Assembly (NCBI RefSeq): GCF_024228315.1 | Contig: NZ_CP100454.1 | Coordinates: 310,001 to 374,000, forward strand | Origin: Halomarina pelagica | Lineage (GTDB): Archaea; Halobacteriota; Halobacteria; Halobacteriales; Haloarculaceae | Reading direction: 5' to 3' | Length of the DNA: 64,000 nucleotides | Shown: positions 49,856-58,802 of the stretch, in pieces | How positions within the stretch are numbered: the stretch's first letter is position 1 | How the letters are laid out: each line of letters opens with the position of its first letter | The notes under the pieces: model-generated | What the model was told of the DNA's origin: nothing | The model's input: only the letters and a program-made list of their open reading frames with translations | Database searches by the model: none | Made by a program: the position numbers and the translations under genes

Positions 49856-50352
49856 GCACCATCCATATCGCTGATACCGGCCTGTTCGTTGCGATGGGCC
49901 AACCGTCGAACCGTCGGTATCAGGTCGTCCGGACGTTTGCACGCCGGAACGACATGGCGTTCGTGCTTCCGGAACGCGTCTACGATGAACTGACAGTCAA
50001 CGCGCCCGACGTCGAGACACCGCCGATCGATACGGCAATTGATGAACGGTGGGCCCGAGTCGCAGCCCCATTGGAATACTCACATGGACTGGTCTCGCGG
50101 ACGATGGACGGCGTGCAGCGATACATCGCGAACGCTGATGACCGCCCGGCCGACGAGATCGAGCGTGCGGATCCAGCGCTGGCAGGGGTCGCCGCGCACG
50201 CGTTCGTCGAGGGGACCGCAGATCACGCCTACATATACACGACGGATACACTGGCTGGCGAGGGAGCCGAAACCGTCTTCGCCAGTGAGGGCTACGGCGA
50301 TTCAGTCACGTACGTGAACGGCTTCCGGTTCGTCGAAGATCTTCTGGAGTAG
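49852..50352 (+). CDS. PIN-like domain protein, putative toxin
   Basis: A 166-residue protein with a GTG start. It begins IHIADTGLFVAMGQPSNRRY, a PIN first strand with an Asp at 8, followed by a Glu in VLPERVYDELTV and a late Asp region (YIYTTDTLAGEGA). The spacing fits a divergent VapC-type RNase. The 4-bp overlap with the HTH gene supports a toxin-antitoxin operon. Confidence 0.65.
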   Translation: MSTIHIADTGLFVAMGQPSNRRYQVVRTFARRNDMAFVLPERVYDELTVNAPDVETPPIDTAIDERWARVAAPLEYSHGLVSRTMDGVQRYIANADDRPADEIERADPALAGVAAHAFVEGTADHAYIYTTDTLAGEGAETVFASEGYGDSVTYVNGFRFVEDLLE

Positions 50353-50433
50353 GCCGCTCCTCGGCGAGTCCGCACATCGTCACTGTGAGTCTAGGAGTCG
50401 ATAGCAGCCCGTAAGCGATGGTCCTCATCGTCT

Positions 50434-50734
50434 CGAAAGCCCTCGGGCCGTTCACGGGCGGCGTCGCCGCCCGTTAGCCCGGGAGAGCGGAGCTCTCCCG
50501 TTGCTCGGCATCCCGCGACCACGCGAGACTCCGTCCCGCTGGCCCTCGTTCGCTCCGTCGCCGGCGCAAAGCGCCGGCTTCAAGCAGGACCGTCGGTCCC
50601 GCCCGGCGCACGGGAACCCCGCTGCGCTCCTCGTTCTTGTGGTGCTTGCGGAGTCGGGGACGACCGAGGCGGCCTCGCCCGTTCTGAGTCCGCCAGGATG
50701 TCGGCTGTGTCACTGAGCGTCGGGCCCGGTTGAA
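50434..50734. repeat. Direct repeat copy 1 flanking the SLC13 permease module
   Basis: A non-coding GC-rich block rich in hairpins (GGGAGAGC-GGA-GCTCTCCC near 50491). Its first 14 bases, an internal 21-bp stretch (50503-50523) and its last 78 bp recur at 53441-53668 in the same orientation; the last 78 bp match at 75 positions. Together with 50353-50433 and 50735-50825 it makes a gene-free stretch of about 470 bp. Confidence 0.7.
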
Positions 50735-50825
50735 TAGATGAGTACGCCTAGTACAGCAATACAGCTTCCTCTGATATCACGAATTATGAGATGTCTAAAA
50801 GAGAGTAGAATCTGTTGGACGCCTA

Positions 50826-52715
50826 CTAGTGAAGTCCCCAGAAGAATGCGATCCCGAGAACCGTCACAACGGAGAGCAGAAGCTGAAGCGGGGCACCAAC
50901 ACGGGCGTAGTCGGAGAACTTGTACCCGCCTGGGCCATAGACGAAGAGGTTCGTTTGGTATCCGACGGGAGTCATGAACGCCGTCGAGGCGGCGAACGTG
51001 ACCGCGAGGACGAACGCGAACGCGTTCCCACCGACTTCCTGTGCTGTCTCGACAGCCACCGGAATCATGAGGACGACGCTCGCGTTGTTCGAGATGATGT
51101 TCGTGACGAGACCTGTGACGAGGTAAAACACCCAGAGCACCCCGATCACGGGAAGGAACTGACCGGAGAGGGCGACGAGCGACCCAAGGAACGTGGCAGC
51201 CCCCGTCTGTTCAAGCGCGATACCGAGCGGAATCACGCCGGCGAGCAGGAAAATAACGCTCCAGTCAACGCCCTCGTAAATCTCACCGGGCTTAATTACG
51301 CCAGTGACGACCATGACGACGACACCGGCCAGCGCCGTCTGGACGATGCTGAAGTCGAGCGAAGCGAAAACGTCGATACCGGTGATTGACGCGAGTCCAC
51401 CCCACGGCATGCCGACGAAACCGACGACACCGACGATGATGGCAATGGCCCACGGAATCTTCTCAGTTCGATAGTTCGGGGTCTCAGACTCGTGAGCGAC
51501 GATGAAATCCGGATTCAACGAGAGGCGGTCGATGCTGTCGGCAGGTGCCTGCACGAGGAGCGTGTCGCCGACCCGGAGTTCGACATTGTCGAGACGACTC
51601 CGAATCGTTTTCCCACCAGACCGGAAGGCGAGAACACTCGCATCGTAGCGCTCGCGGAACGCGGACGATGTGAGCGTCTCACCGAGAAGGCTGGAGCCGG
51701 ATTGAATGACGATTTCGACAAGCGTCTGGGTGTCCTCACCGGCATCGAGTTCGGAGTCAGAGGGCGGGGTGCCAACGATGTCGAGACCCACCAGTTCACG
51801 AAGTGATCGGAGCGTCTCGCGGTCCGTACGAACCGTAAGGATGTCTCCTGGGTGGATTTGTTTACTTGCGATGCCCTCGAAGTAGGTCTCACCGTCGCGG
51901 ACGAGTTGGACGATGTCTGCATCGAACCGTGATTCGTCGACGGCTTCTCGAACCGTTTTTCCGATGATTGCGGCGTCCGCACGCACGGCAACCTCGGTGA
52001 TGTAGTTCTGCAGTTCATACTCCTCGATGTAATCCTCGCGGGCAGGGACCCGCTCGGGGAGGAGCCGGGGGGCGACCGTCATGAGGTAGGCAGATCCCGT
52101 GAGGAGGACGATTACGCCGAGACCCGTGAAGGTGAACATCGAGAATCCCTGTCCGATGAGGCGTTGAGACACGCTGGACGCGAGAAGATTGGTCGATGTT
52201 CCGATGAGGGTCAGCATCCCGCCGAACATAGAGGCGTATGAGAGCGGGATGAGGAGTTTCGAGGGTGAGGTCTCTCCTTCATGCGCAAGGTCGGAGATGA
52301 CGGGGACGAGAATGGCAACGACGGGTGTGTTGTTGATGAACCCGGAGACGGGGCCAGTCACGCCGATGGTCGCGGCAAGCTGTTTCCGCCGGTCGGTACC
52401 GGCGAACGCAGCCATCTTTCGACCAATGATCTGGACAGCGCCTGTTTGACTGATACCCGTGCTGAGGATGAGCATCGCAAGAACGGCGACGGTTGCGGTG
52501 CTGGAAAATCCTGAGATACCCTCGGTGACAGAAACGTCCGTCCATGGCTTAAGAACCGTGAGCAACACCATGACGAAGATCGCAGTGATGTCTATCGGGA
52601 GAAGTTCTGTGATGAAGAGGATCAGCGCAAGAAGAACGATTCCGAAGACGACGAGCATCTCCGTCGTGAGAGGTGGAATTGCCCCGGCTTGCGCTGGGAG
52701 AAGCATGAGTTCCAT
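50826..52715 (-). CDS. SLC13-family permease with two TrkA-C (RCK-C) domains
   Basis: A 629-residue transporter. N-terminal helices (LVVFGIVLLALILFITELLPIDITAIFVMVLLTVL) and the paired SLC13/DASS signatures (GFSSTATVAVLAMLILSTGISQTG; TNIISNNASVVLMIPVAVETA) bracket two TrkA-C-like domains (about residues 190-265 and 285-370). These proteins move anions such as sulfate, dicarboxylates or citrate with Na+; the RCK-C domains sense a ligand. The ATG at 52715 (MELMLLPAQAG) is preferred to 52766. It lies within a segment bracketed by direct repeats. Bases 52767-52929 hold no feature. Confidence 0.9.
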   Translation of the reverse strand: MELMLLPAQAGAIPPLTTEMLVVFGIVLLALILFITELLPIDITAIFVMVLLTVLKPWTDVSVTEGISGFSSTATVAVLAMLILSTGISQTGAVQIIGRKMAAFAGTDRRKQLAATIGVTGPVSGFINNTPVVAILVPVISDLAHEGETSPSKLLIPLSYASMFGGMLTLIGTSTNLLASSVSQRLIGQGFSMFTFTGLGVIVLLTGSAYLMTVAPRLLPERVPAREDYIEEYELQNYITEVAVRADAAIIGKTVREAVDESRFDADIVQLVRDGETYFEGIASKQIHPGDILTVRTDRETLRSLRELVGLDIVGTPPSDSELDAGEDTQTLVEIVIQSGSSLLGETLTSSAFRERYDASVLAFRSGGKTIRSRLDNVELRVGDTLLVQAPADSIDRLSLNPDFIVAHESETPNYRTEKIPWAIAIIVGVVGFVGMPWGGLASITGIDVFASLDFSIVQTALAGVVVMVVTGVIKPGEIYEGVDWSVIFLLAGVIPLGIALEQTGAATFLGSLVALSGQFLPVIGVLWVFYLVTGLVTNIISNNASVVLMIPVAVETAQEVGGNAFAFVLAVTFAASTAFMTPVGYQTNLFVYGPGGYKFSDYARVGAPLQLLLSVVTVLGIAFFWGLH

Positions 52716-52929
52716 ATGCGTACTATCAAGCTCGCATGACATAATACTTCCGGATAGCAAATGCATAAGTTATACGATGGATAGTGAAATGAACAGGCGC
52801 TATCCTTCGGTGAACAGGCCGATTGACCAACTGCTCCACACGAGAAGAACTGTGAGAAAGGAATGTGACGAATCCATCCTCCTCCAAGGTTGTGACGTAT
52901 CCCTACGCTCTACATAGAGAGTTAAACAC

Positions 52930-53226
52930 TCAACGACGAATCGTCTCAGTAGTCGCGATTAGCTCATCGATGAATGCAGCGAAGAGCGATTCGAGATCGT
53001 AATCAGGGTCGTTCGGAGACTCCTTCCAGAGTTCGACATCAAACTCTCGTGCTGCGGTTGCTTTCCCTTCTGTGGCGATGACCATGAGAATCGTCTGTTG
53101 ATAGATTACGATCGTTCGGTGTTCGTCGACGCCGAGATGTTCAATCGCGGCCGTTTCAAGTGCAGCGCGGATATCGACTGGTTCGACCACCGAATACTGC
53201 TGTACCGGCTCCTCAGCGCCCGTCAT
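52930..53226 (-). CDS. Small acidic protein, unknown
   Basis: A 98-residue protein (MTGAEEPVQQYSVVEPVDIRAAL ... HRTIVIYQQTILMVIATEG... SLFAAFIDELIATTETIRR). Predicted alpha/beta with a C-terminal helix, no Cys. No family recognised. It starts about 110 bp downstream, on the minus strand, of inverted repeat site B, mirroring the layout at site A. Confidence 0.55.
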   Translation of the reverse strand: MTGAEEPVQQYSVVEPVDIRAALETAAIEHLGVDEHRTIVIYQQTILMVIATEGKATAAREFDVELWKESPNDPDYDLESLFAAFIDELIATTETIRR

Positions 53227-53284
53227 AGCGGCCGATACTATCCGTCAGTACAAGTATGCCGGACTTCGGTGAAATCCAATCTCG

Positions 53285-53335
53285 TGAAAGCTTCGGAAAC
53301 GGTGGAGGGGCTTGGCACAGTCGAAGCGGCTGTCC
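53285..53335 (-). pseudogene. Relic of an IS1595-type transposase C-terminus
   Basis: On the minus strand about 17 codons read DCAKPLHRFRSF, matching the C-terminus of the transposase at 46328 (DCFALHRFRSF). At DNA level 53287-53309 matches 46334-46356 at 22 of 23 positions. The rest of that element is gone. Confidence 0.55.
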
Positions 53336-53336
53336 T

Positions 53337-53380
53337 GTTAACCAACAACTGCGGATTCGAGCGGGTCTCTGTTGGTTAAC
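53337..53380. repeat. Spaced inverted repeat, site B
   Basis: GTTAACCAACA (53337-53347) and TGTTGGTTAAC (53370-53380) are perfect 11-bp arms 22 nt apart. The site is adjacent to the IS1595 relic and about 110 bp upstream of the minus-strand gene at 53226. Confidence 0.6.
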
Positions 53381-53440
53381 CCCCTCGTCGTACGCGCTGC
53401 TACTCTGTTAGTGGAGACGACACACTGGCCGGCTCTGATT

Positions 53441-53668
53441 TCGAAAGCCCTCGGCCGCTCGGCATCCCGCGACCACGGGAAGACGGTCCTGCTCACTTTG
53501 TTGCGCGGGCTGCGACTTCCCTACCTTCGTTCGCTGCGCTCACGAAGACCACGCTGCGCGCCTCGTTTCACTCGATGCTTACGGGGGCGGGGGACGACCG
53601 AGACGGCCTCGCCCGTTCTGAGTCCACCAGGATATCGGCTGTGTCACTGAGCGTCGGGCCCGGTTGAA
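53441..53668. repeat. Direct repeat copy 2 flanking the SLC13 permease module
   Basis: Second, shorter copy of the block at 50434-50734, same orientation. The two copies are separated by about 2.7 kb containing the permease, the small acidic gene and site B. From 53227 to 54100 there is no gene, only repeats. Confidence 0.7.
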
Positions 53669-53689
53669 CGGTGTTTCTCTCCGGCACGC

Positions 53690-53875
53690 CCCGCTCGCCG
53701 CTGCCGCCCTCTGCTTGCTCACGGCTCCTTCCGGTCGCCGTTCGCTTTCGAGGCGCTCCCTGCGGTCGCGCCTCGCTTCGCTCGCGACCGACCATTCGTA
53801 GAGAGTTCGATGGAATCACCGAGTTGGTGACAGTTTTTCACACCCGTGCTGACTACAGAGCGCATATCTCGTAGA
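53690..53875. repeat. Dispersed GC-rich repeat, copy 1
   Basis: Contains TCGAGGCGCTCCCTGCGG followed later by TTTTTCACACCCGTGCTGA and GCGCATATC. Both tracts recur in order at about 55030-55155, before the serine hydrolase gene. No coding frame is convincing. The nature is unknown; it may be the relic of a mobile element. Confidence 0.5.
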
Positions 53876-54100
53876 TCATTACGCATTCGTTGGGGGCGAC
53901 TACTTTCACCCAACTAGGAGTACGTATTTGACCGGTGAAACCCTTGAGGACACAGATAAACCAATGAACCTGAACAAATCCATCTCTGATGAACTTTCAT
54001 TCGCTCCGGTCTCTGGCTCGAAGACAGATCTCTACTTTCGATACCTGACTGAACAATGAGCCGAGAGTCGTCACCACAAGACAGTTCCGTTGATAGTAAA

Positions 54101-54814
54101 ATGTCGTTCGTCCTCGTTCCCGGTGCATGGCTCGGGGGTTGGTGTTGGAAGCATCTCACACCACTGCTCCGCGAAGAGGGGCAGGAGGTGTACACTCCCA
54201 CACTGACGGGCCTCGGCGAACGAGTACATCTCGCTCGCCCTGACACCGACCTGGAGACACACGTTCGCGACATCGTGAACGTTCTTGAGTACGAAGATCT
54301 TGAGGATGTTGTCCTTGTCGGCCATAGTTACGCTGGGCTGGTGGTGGTGGGGGTGGCTGAGGAAGTCCCCGAACGACTCGCACACGTCGTCTACCTCGAC
54401 GCGCTGGTTCCGATGGGTGACGAGCCTGTCTCGGCATCGGATTTCTATCCACCAGACGAGTGGACAACGATGGAGGCAGCAGCGGAAGGTAACGATGGCG
54501 GCTGGCCAATGCCGGACGACCACTCCGGCTGGGTGGGCATTTCGGACGAGGACACACAGTGGATGCGAGAAAAGGCAGCCCCCCACCCATTGAACACGTT
54601 CAAACAAGCAGTCGCTACCGAAAATCCGGATGCAACAGCGATTCCATATTCATACATCCTGTGTCAACGAAACGGGATGGATGACGGTGTTCTAGAGATG
54701 GTTCGACAGCTCTGTGATGAGCGAGCGTGGGATTTGTACGAGCTAAATACTGGTCATTGGCCGATGGTATCCGCACCTGATAGACTCGCTCAACACCTGC
54801 TCGACATTCTCTAG
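54101..54814 (+). CDS. Alpha/beta hydrolase (esterase, SABP2/EstC-like)
   Basis: A 237-residue hydrolase starting MSFVLVPGAWLGGWCWKHL, the oxyanion region of this subgroup. The nucleophile elbow is GHSYAG (Ser near residue 79) and the catalytic His is in TGHWPM near the end. The layout matches esterases and hydroxynitrile lyase-like proteins of the SABP2/PIR7 branch; the substrate is unknown. The ATG at 54101 fits the family start; 54056 would add 15 polar residues. It is flanked on both sides by dispersed repeats. Confidence 0.88.
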   Translation: MSFVLVPGAWLGGWCWKHLTPLLREEGQEVYTPTLTGLGERVHLARPDTDLETHVRDIVNVLEYEDLEDVVLVGHSYAGLVVVGVAEEVPERLAHVVYLDALVPMGDEPVSASDFYPPDEWTTMEAAAEGNDGGWPMPDDHSGWVGISDEDTQWMREKAAPHPLNTFKQAVATENPDATAIPYSYILCQRNGMDDGVLEMVRQLCDERAWDLYELNTGHWPMVSAPDRLAQHLLDIL

Positions 54815-54932
54815 ACCGATTGAACAAGCTCGAAAGGTTGAGACGGACCCGTTTATTAGGAGATATTGCCGCCGTCGAACGGCCTTCGATTCGATGCTGT
54901 ATCGACATCGGGCCAAGCGTGCTGAATTCACC

Positions 54933-55160
54933 CTCAGTATGTTGCACGCACTTCCTGTCACAATCTGAGGGTTTCAATAGATCCCTATGTTCTTTATTCG
55001 TTACGGCACGCACCGCTCGCCGGTCGCTATCGAGGCGCTCCCTACGGTCGCGCCTCACTTCGCTCACGATCGTCCATTTATACAGGGTTCGTTGCAATTG
55101 CCGAGAAGGTGACCGTTTTTCACACCCGTGCTGAATACAGCGCGCATATCGCTCGAACGC
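54933..55160. repeat. Dispersed GC-rich repeat, copy 2 (two tracts)
   Basis: The tract 54933-55021 matches 56571-56659 at 77 of 89 positions without gaps. The tract after it (about 55030-55155) matches 53740-53875. So this 228-bp block joins two repeat types, directly upstream of the serine hydrolase gene. Confidence 0.55.
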
Positions 55161-55213
55161 CCCCACGAGTATCGACTGTCGCAGTTATCGTTTGAGAGAA
55201 CGTAGCAGATGGT

Positions 55214-56461
55214 ATGGCAAATGTCAGCGCGCCGTCCGTGGACACCGGGACGATCCACGGCACTGTCGCGCCCGGGTTCGAGCCGGTCCGTGACGTGTTC
55301 GCGGAGAATTTTCGCGACCGCAACGAATTGGGGGCGGCCATCGCCGTCTACTGGCGTGGCGAGCCAGTCGTCGACTTCTGGGGTGGCTACCGGGACACCG
55401 ACCGCGAGCACCCGTGGGAGGCCGACACGATGGTCCTCGTGGCCTCGGGGACGAAGGGGATGACGGTGGCGGCCATCGCTGTCGCGCTCTCGCGGGGGTT
55501 GTTCGCGCTCGACGACCGCATCGCCGACCACTGGCCAGCGTTCGCCCAGCACGGGAAGGGCGAGGTCACGGTCCGACAGTTGCTGAGTCATCAGGCCGGT
55601 CTCGCGACGCTCGATGAGCGCCTCTCGCCGGAGCAGATCGCCGACCCGGAGTTCCTCTCGGACCTGCTCGCGAGCGAGGAACTCGACTGGGAGCCCGGCA
55701 CCCGCCAGGGCTACCACGCGTTCACGCTGGGCTGGTACGCGAGCGAACTGCTCCGGCACACCGACGGACGGACGCTGGGCCAGTTCTTCGCCGACGAGGT
55801 GGCCGAGCCGCTCGACCTGGAGTTCTACATCGGGCTCCCCGAGACGATTCCAGCCCACCGCGTGGCGGAACTCGATGCGTTCGGGTATCTTGATATGCTT
55901 CGGAACCTCCGCACGATGTCGCCCAGATTCGTCCTGTCGTTCTTCAACCCGTGGTCGGTGACGAGTCGGGCGCTGAACGTCCTCGCCACGAGCGAGCCGA
56001 GCGACCTCAACAGTCCAGCGTTCCGTGCAGTCGAGATTCCCTCGGGTAACGGCATCGGGACCGCTCGCTCGATGGCACGGCTGTATGGTGAACTCGCGAC
56101 GGGCGGCGAAGCGCTGGGGCTCGACGAGGACGTGTTCGCGGAACTGACCGCGCCCCCGGTGCCGCCGTCAGGTGACCGGCGGGACGTCGTCATCGGCAAG
56201 GAGACGGCGTACGCGATGGGGTACTCGAAACCGTCGCCCGATTTCCAGTTCGGGACGTCCGACGCCGCGTTCGGCACGCCGGGTGCCGGCGGTTCGTTCG
56301 GGTTCGCCGACCCCGACGTGGAACTGGGCTTTGCCTACACACCCAACCGATTGGGCCTCCACCTGAAGGACGATCCCCGGGAGGTGGCACTCAGAGAAGC
56401 CGTCTACGAGTGCCTCGACCGCCGAAGTTCGGAGACGGATTCACCTCGTCCCCGACTCTGA
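55214..56461 (+). CDS. Serine hydrolase of the beta-lactamase/esterase EstB family
   Basis: A 415-residue cytosolic protein. The SxxK motif is ASGTKGM (Ser near 77). The second-site Tyr is in GYHAFTLGWYASEL, and the third motif region reads GTPGAGGSFGFADP. This is the class C beta-lactamase-like esterase group (EstB, LACTB), which cleaves esters or peptides rather than lactams. No signal peptide is seen. The ATG at 55214 is supported by a clean N-terminal family start (GFEPVRDVFAENF). Confidence 0.9.
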   Translation: MANVSAPSVDTGTIHGTVAPGFEPVRDVFAENFRDRNELGAAIAVYWRGEPVVDFWGGYRDTDREHPWEADTMVLVASGTKGMTVAAIAVALSRGLFALDDRIADHWPAFAQHGKGEVTVRQLLSHQAGLATLDERLSPEQIADPEFLSDLLASEELDWEPGTRQGYHAFTLGWYASELLRHTDGRTLGQFFADEVAEPLDLEFYIGLPETIPAHRVAELDAFGYLDMLRNLRTMSPRFVLSFFNPWSVTSRALNVLATSEPSDLNSPAFRAVEIPSGNGIGTARSMARLYGELATGGEALGLDEDVFAELTAPPVPPSGDRRDVVIGKETAYAMGYSKPSPDFQFGTSDAAFGTPGAGGSFGFADPDVELGFAYTPNRLGLHLKDDPREVALREAVYECLDRRSSETDSPRPRL

Positions 56462-56570
56462 TTTTCTGCATAATTCGATACCGCCGCGAATACAGGTCCC
56501 GGCAGACTACTGTCGCTCCCCTGACTCTTTCGTTACTCGCGATGGTCGCGACCGGGTCGGGGAATATATC

Positions 56571-56700
56571 CTCTGTATGTCGCACACACTTCCTGTCACG
56601 ACCTGAGGGTTCCAACAGAGCCCTATGTTGTTAATTCGACACGGCACGCACCGCTCGCCGCATTCCGCCCTCCGCGTCGCTCGCGACCGACCATTCCGGG
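56571..56700. repeat. Dispersed repeat, copy 3
   Basis: The tract 56571-56659 repeats 54933-55021 (87 percent identity). It is followed by a GC-rich stretch ending GCGACCGACCATTC that also occurs at the end of copy 1 (near 53795). Confidence 0.55.
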
Positions 56701-57128
56701 CTGTCGCGGTCTCGCTCCTTCGTCACTCGACCGCGTTCCGGGTTAAAGTGAATGTGCCCTCGACGCCAACATTAAGCGCGTTTTCGGTTGCGCCCCTCGC
56801 GGGCTTTCGTGTTCCAGCGCTTTGGGCCGTTCCGCGCGGCGAGTCACACCACGACTCGCCGTGCTCACGACCGTCGCCCTGGACACGGACCCGTAGTCCG
56901 GGCCAGACGCGAGAAACGGCTTAAAGCTGGCCGCTCGCTCCAGGCGGACGGCGCGCGGTGCTGGATGATTGGCCTCCCTATGGCGCGCTCTCGCTCGCGC
57001 CCAGAGGGCACTCGCGAAGGCGCGAGCGAGCGCGCGCAGCTGGGTCTGTCGATCGGTGTCGTCGGAAAACCGCGATGTAGGAGCATCGCGGTGTCGGGCG
57101 CGTGAGCGCCTTCAGGAGCTGAACTCCA
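56700..57128 (+). other. Long hairpin-rich leader before the OB-fold gene
   Basis: About 430 bp without a gene. It contains a large GC-rich inverted repeat (GCGCTCTCGCTCGCGCC near 56985 facing GGCGCGAGCGAGCGCGC near 57017) and a perfect 9-bp hairpin ACCGCGATG-TAGGAG-CATCGCGGT (57069-57092). A short GGCGC-GTGA-GCGCC stem sits just before the ATG region. It may act as a structured 5-prime leader of the downstream gene. Confidence 0.45.
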
Positions 57129-57989
57129 ATGTCGAGTAAGAACGTCTTTGGTAATGAGGTTTCGGTCGATGAACAGGCATTCGAAACAGCGGACGAAGCG
57201 ACGGTCGACGAGGACGGTTTCGAGGTCGTCGATGAGACGCCGGCGTTCCAGGCGACGGTCGAGATGGAGATCCAAGCGAAGGTCGATTCGAACCACCCAG
57301 ACGCGCGGATCGAAGAAGGCCCAGATCACCTCTACGGAAAGACCCTCGAACAGGAAGAGCGCATCAAGGCAAGAGAAGCCGAGTTGGCGCACATCAGTGC
57401 CCAGGCCGAACTCGGGCGGCAGGACGGCCGAGCAGAGCGGACACGTGAGGTTGTCGTCGAACAGTGTGGTCAGAACGACCCTGAGGTCGAGGTGGATCCC
57501 CGTGAAAAGCTCACGCAGGCGGAACTCGCGGCGGTAAATCGCCAGGCGATGCGGATCAGTGAGCGCGTTGAGGGAGGGTGGTCGCGAGCGGTCGTCGCCA
57601 AGGAGTTAGCCAGGTATGCCGCTGGACGGGAGGATCTGACGAAGGCAGTGTTGGAGATGCTGGAGCGACAGAAGACAGTCCCCGGAACGGTTGTTCCGAT
57701 TGCGGAGGTGCCGGACGTGCCGGTCGGTGAGGTGACCGTGCAAGGTGAGATCACTACGCTCTGGGAGCCCTCTGCACCGAGTATCCAGCAGGTGGGACTG
57801 ATCGAAGACGAAAGTGGACGAACGAAGTTCACGATCTGGGAGCGCTCGAACCAGACGGTGGTCCGTGAGGGCGAGACGGTCCGGTTCCGGGCGGCTGCGA
57901 AAAACTGGTACAATGGCCGGTGCTCGATTGCACTGACGGGCTGGTCGCGAATCGAGTTCCCAGAGCGCGCTCGGTGGTGGGAAGCATAG
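57129..57989 (+). CDS. Haloarchaeal RPA/OB-fold single-stranded DNA-binding protein
   Basis: A 286-residue acidic protein. The C-terminal third is an OB fold: VPVGEVTVQGEITTLWEPSAPSIQQVGLIEDESGRTKFTIWERSNQTVVREGETVRFRAAAKNWYNGRCSIALTG is its region, here described by its key turns ESGRTKFTIW and NWYNGRCSI. The middle is helical (SRAVVAKELARYAAGREDLTKAVLEML). Plasmid-type relatives are annotated as replication factor A or DNA-binding proteins. No zinc finger is present. It is the main replication-like gene in the window. Confidence 0.8.
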   Translation: MSSKNVFGNEVSVDEQAFETADEATVDEDGFEVVDETPAFQATVEMEIQAKVDSNHPDARIEEGPDHLYGKTLEQEERIKAREAELAHISAQAELGRQDGRAERTREVVVEQCGQNDPEVEVDPREKLTQAELAAVNRQAMRISERVEGGWSRAVVAKELARYAAGREDLTKAVLEMLERQKTVPGTVVPIAEVPDVPVGEVTVQGEITTLWEPSAPSIQQVGLIEDESGRTKFTIWERSNQTVVREGETVRFRAAAKNWYNGRCSIALTGWSRIEFPERARWWEA

Positions 57990-58172
57990 CTGGCTAGTGT
58001 AGCCTTCTTTTTTGCTACATGCCGGCCTGACCCAGGCCCCACCGCCCCACCCTCCGCTCCGTGCTCGCTCAGTGAGACTCGCGTTGCTCGTCTCACATGC
58101 TCTCGTTCGCGATGCTCACGAGAACTTCGCTGCGCGCGCAGCCACGACCTCGTTCGAGACCTCCTTCTCGCA

Positions 58173-58802
58173 TTAACCGATTCGGAATACCAAGTACCGG
58201 AAATCTGAATTTCCCGTCACTGAAATATTATCACGATATTCGTAATCTGACCACTCAGCAGTATATTGCCCTTCTAGTTCGATTGGATCACGCCATTTCT
58301 TCCGCTCGATCCAATCAGAGTTTGTTTTGCCTGACCAGTGCATTGACCCACCTAGCTCGGCACCCTCGTGGACGCGCATCTCATCGTGTAACGCAGTATA
58401 GCCAGAATGCGACCAGTAATTCGCGTCATTCGTCAATAGAATCGCGTATCCATAGCGGCCCTGCTCCGCCACAATCTCTTCAACCCGGTAGATGTCTTGC
58501 AGGAATCGATAATGAGCTTGGTCTCGAGCTCCTTGACGGCTGAGTTCGAACGTCTCTCCGAATCCTTCGTCTTCGACAGTAGCGCTCTCGGTCTTGTATT
58601 TGAGCTCAATTGGTATTGTAACGTCGTCACGACGAACCCCGATATCAACCTTCGTTCTAGGAAGTGGCTCCCACTCCATCCTGACCCGTTTTTCCTCGTA
58701 CATCCGGCCGAGCTCCGCTCCAAGTGAGAGCTGAAAATGACGTTCGGAGTGGTAAATCGAACTAATCTGTTTCAATGCCCAATCCACATCGACCATACAC
58801 AA
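58173..58802 (-). CDS. PD-(D/E)XK nuclease-like protein, unknown
   Basis: A 209-residue protein. Residues about 45-75 read TKVDIGVRRDDVTIPIELKYKT, a D-x(n)-E-x-K arrangement typical of PD-(D/E)XK nucleases, with an upstream Glu (GRMYEEKRVRMEWEPLPR). The remainder has helices with many aromatic residues (AHYRFLQDIYRVEEIV; YGYAILLTNDANYW). It could be a restriction-type or anti-element nuclease; no methylase or partner is near. The next codons allow an alternative start at 58796. Bases 58003-58172 and 58803-59078 on either side hold no supported feature. Confidence 0.6.
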   Translation of the reverse strand: MCMVDVDWALKQISSIYHSERHFQLSLGAELGRMYEEKRVRMEWEPLPRTKVDIGVRRDDVTIPIELKYKTESATVEDEGFGETFELSRQGARDQAHYRFLQDIYRVEEIVAEQGRYGYAILLTNDANYWSHSGYTALHDEMRVHEGAELGGSMHWSGKTNSDWIERKKWRDPIELEGQYTAEWSDYEYRDNISVTGNSDFRYLVFRIG

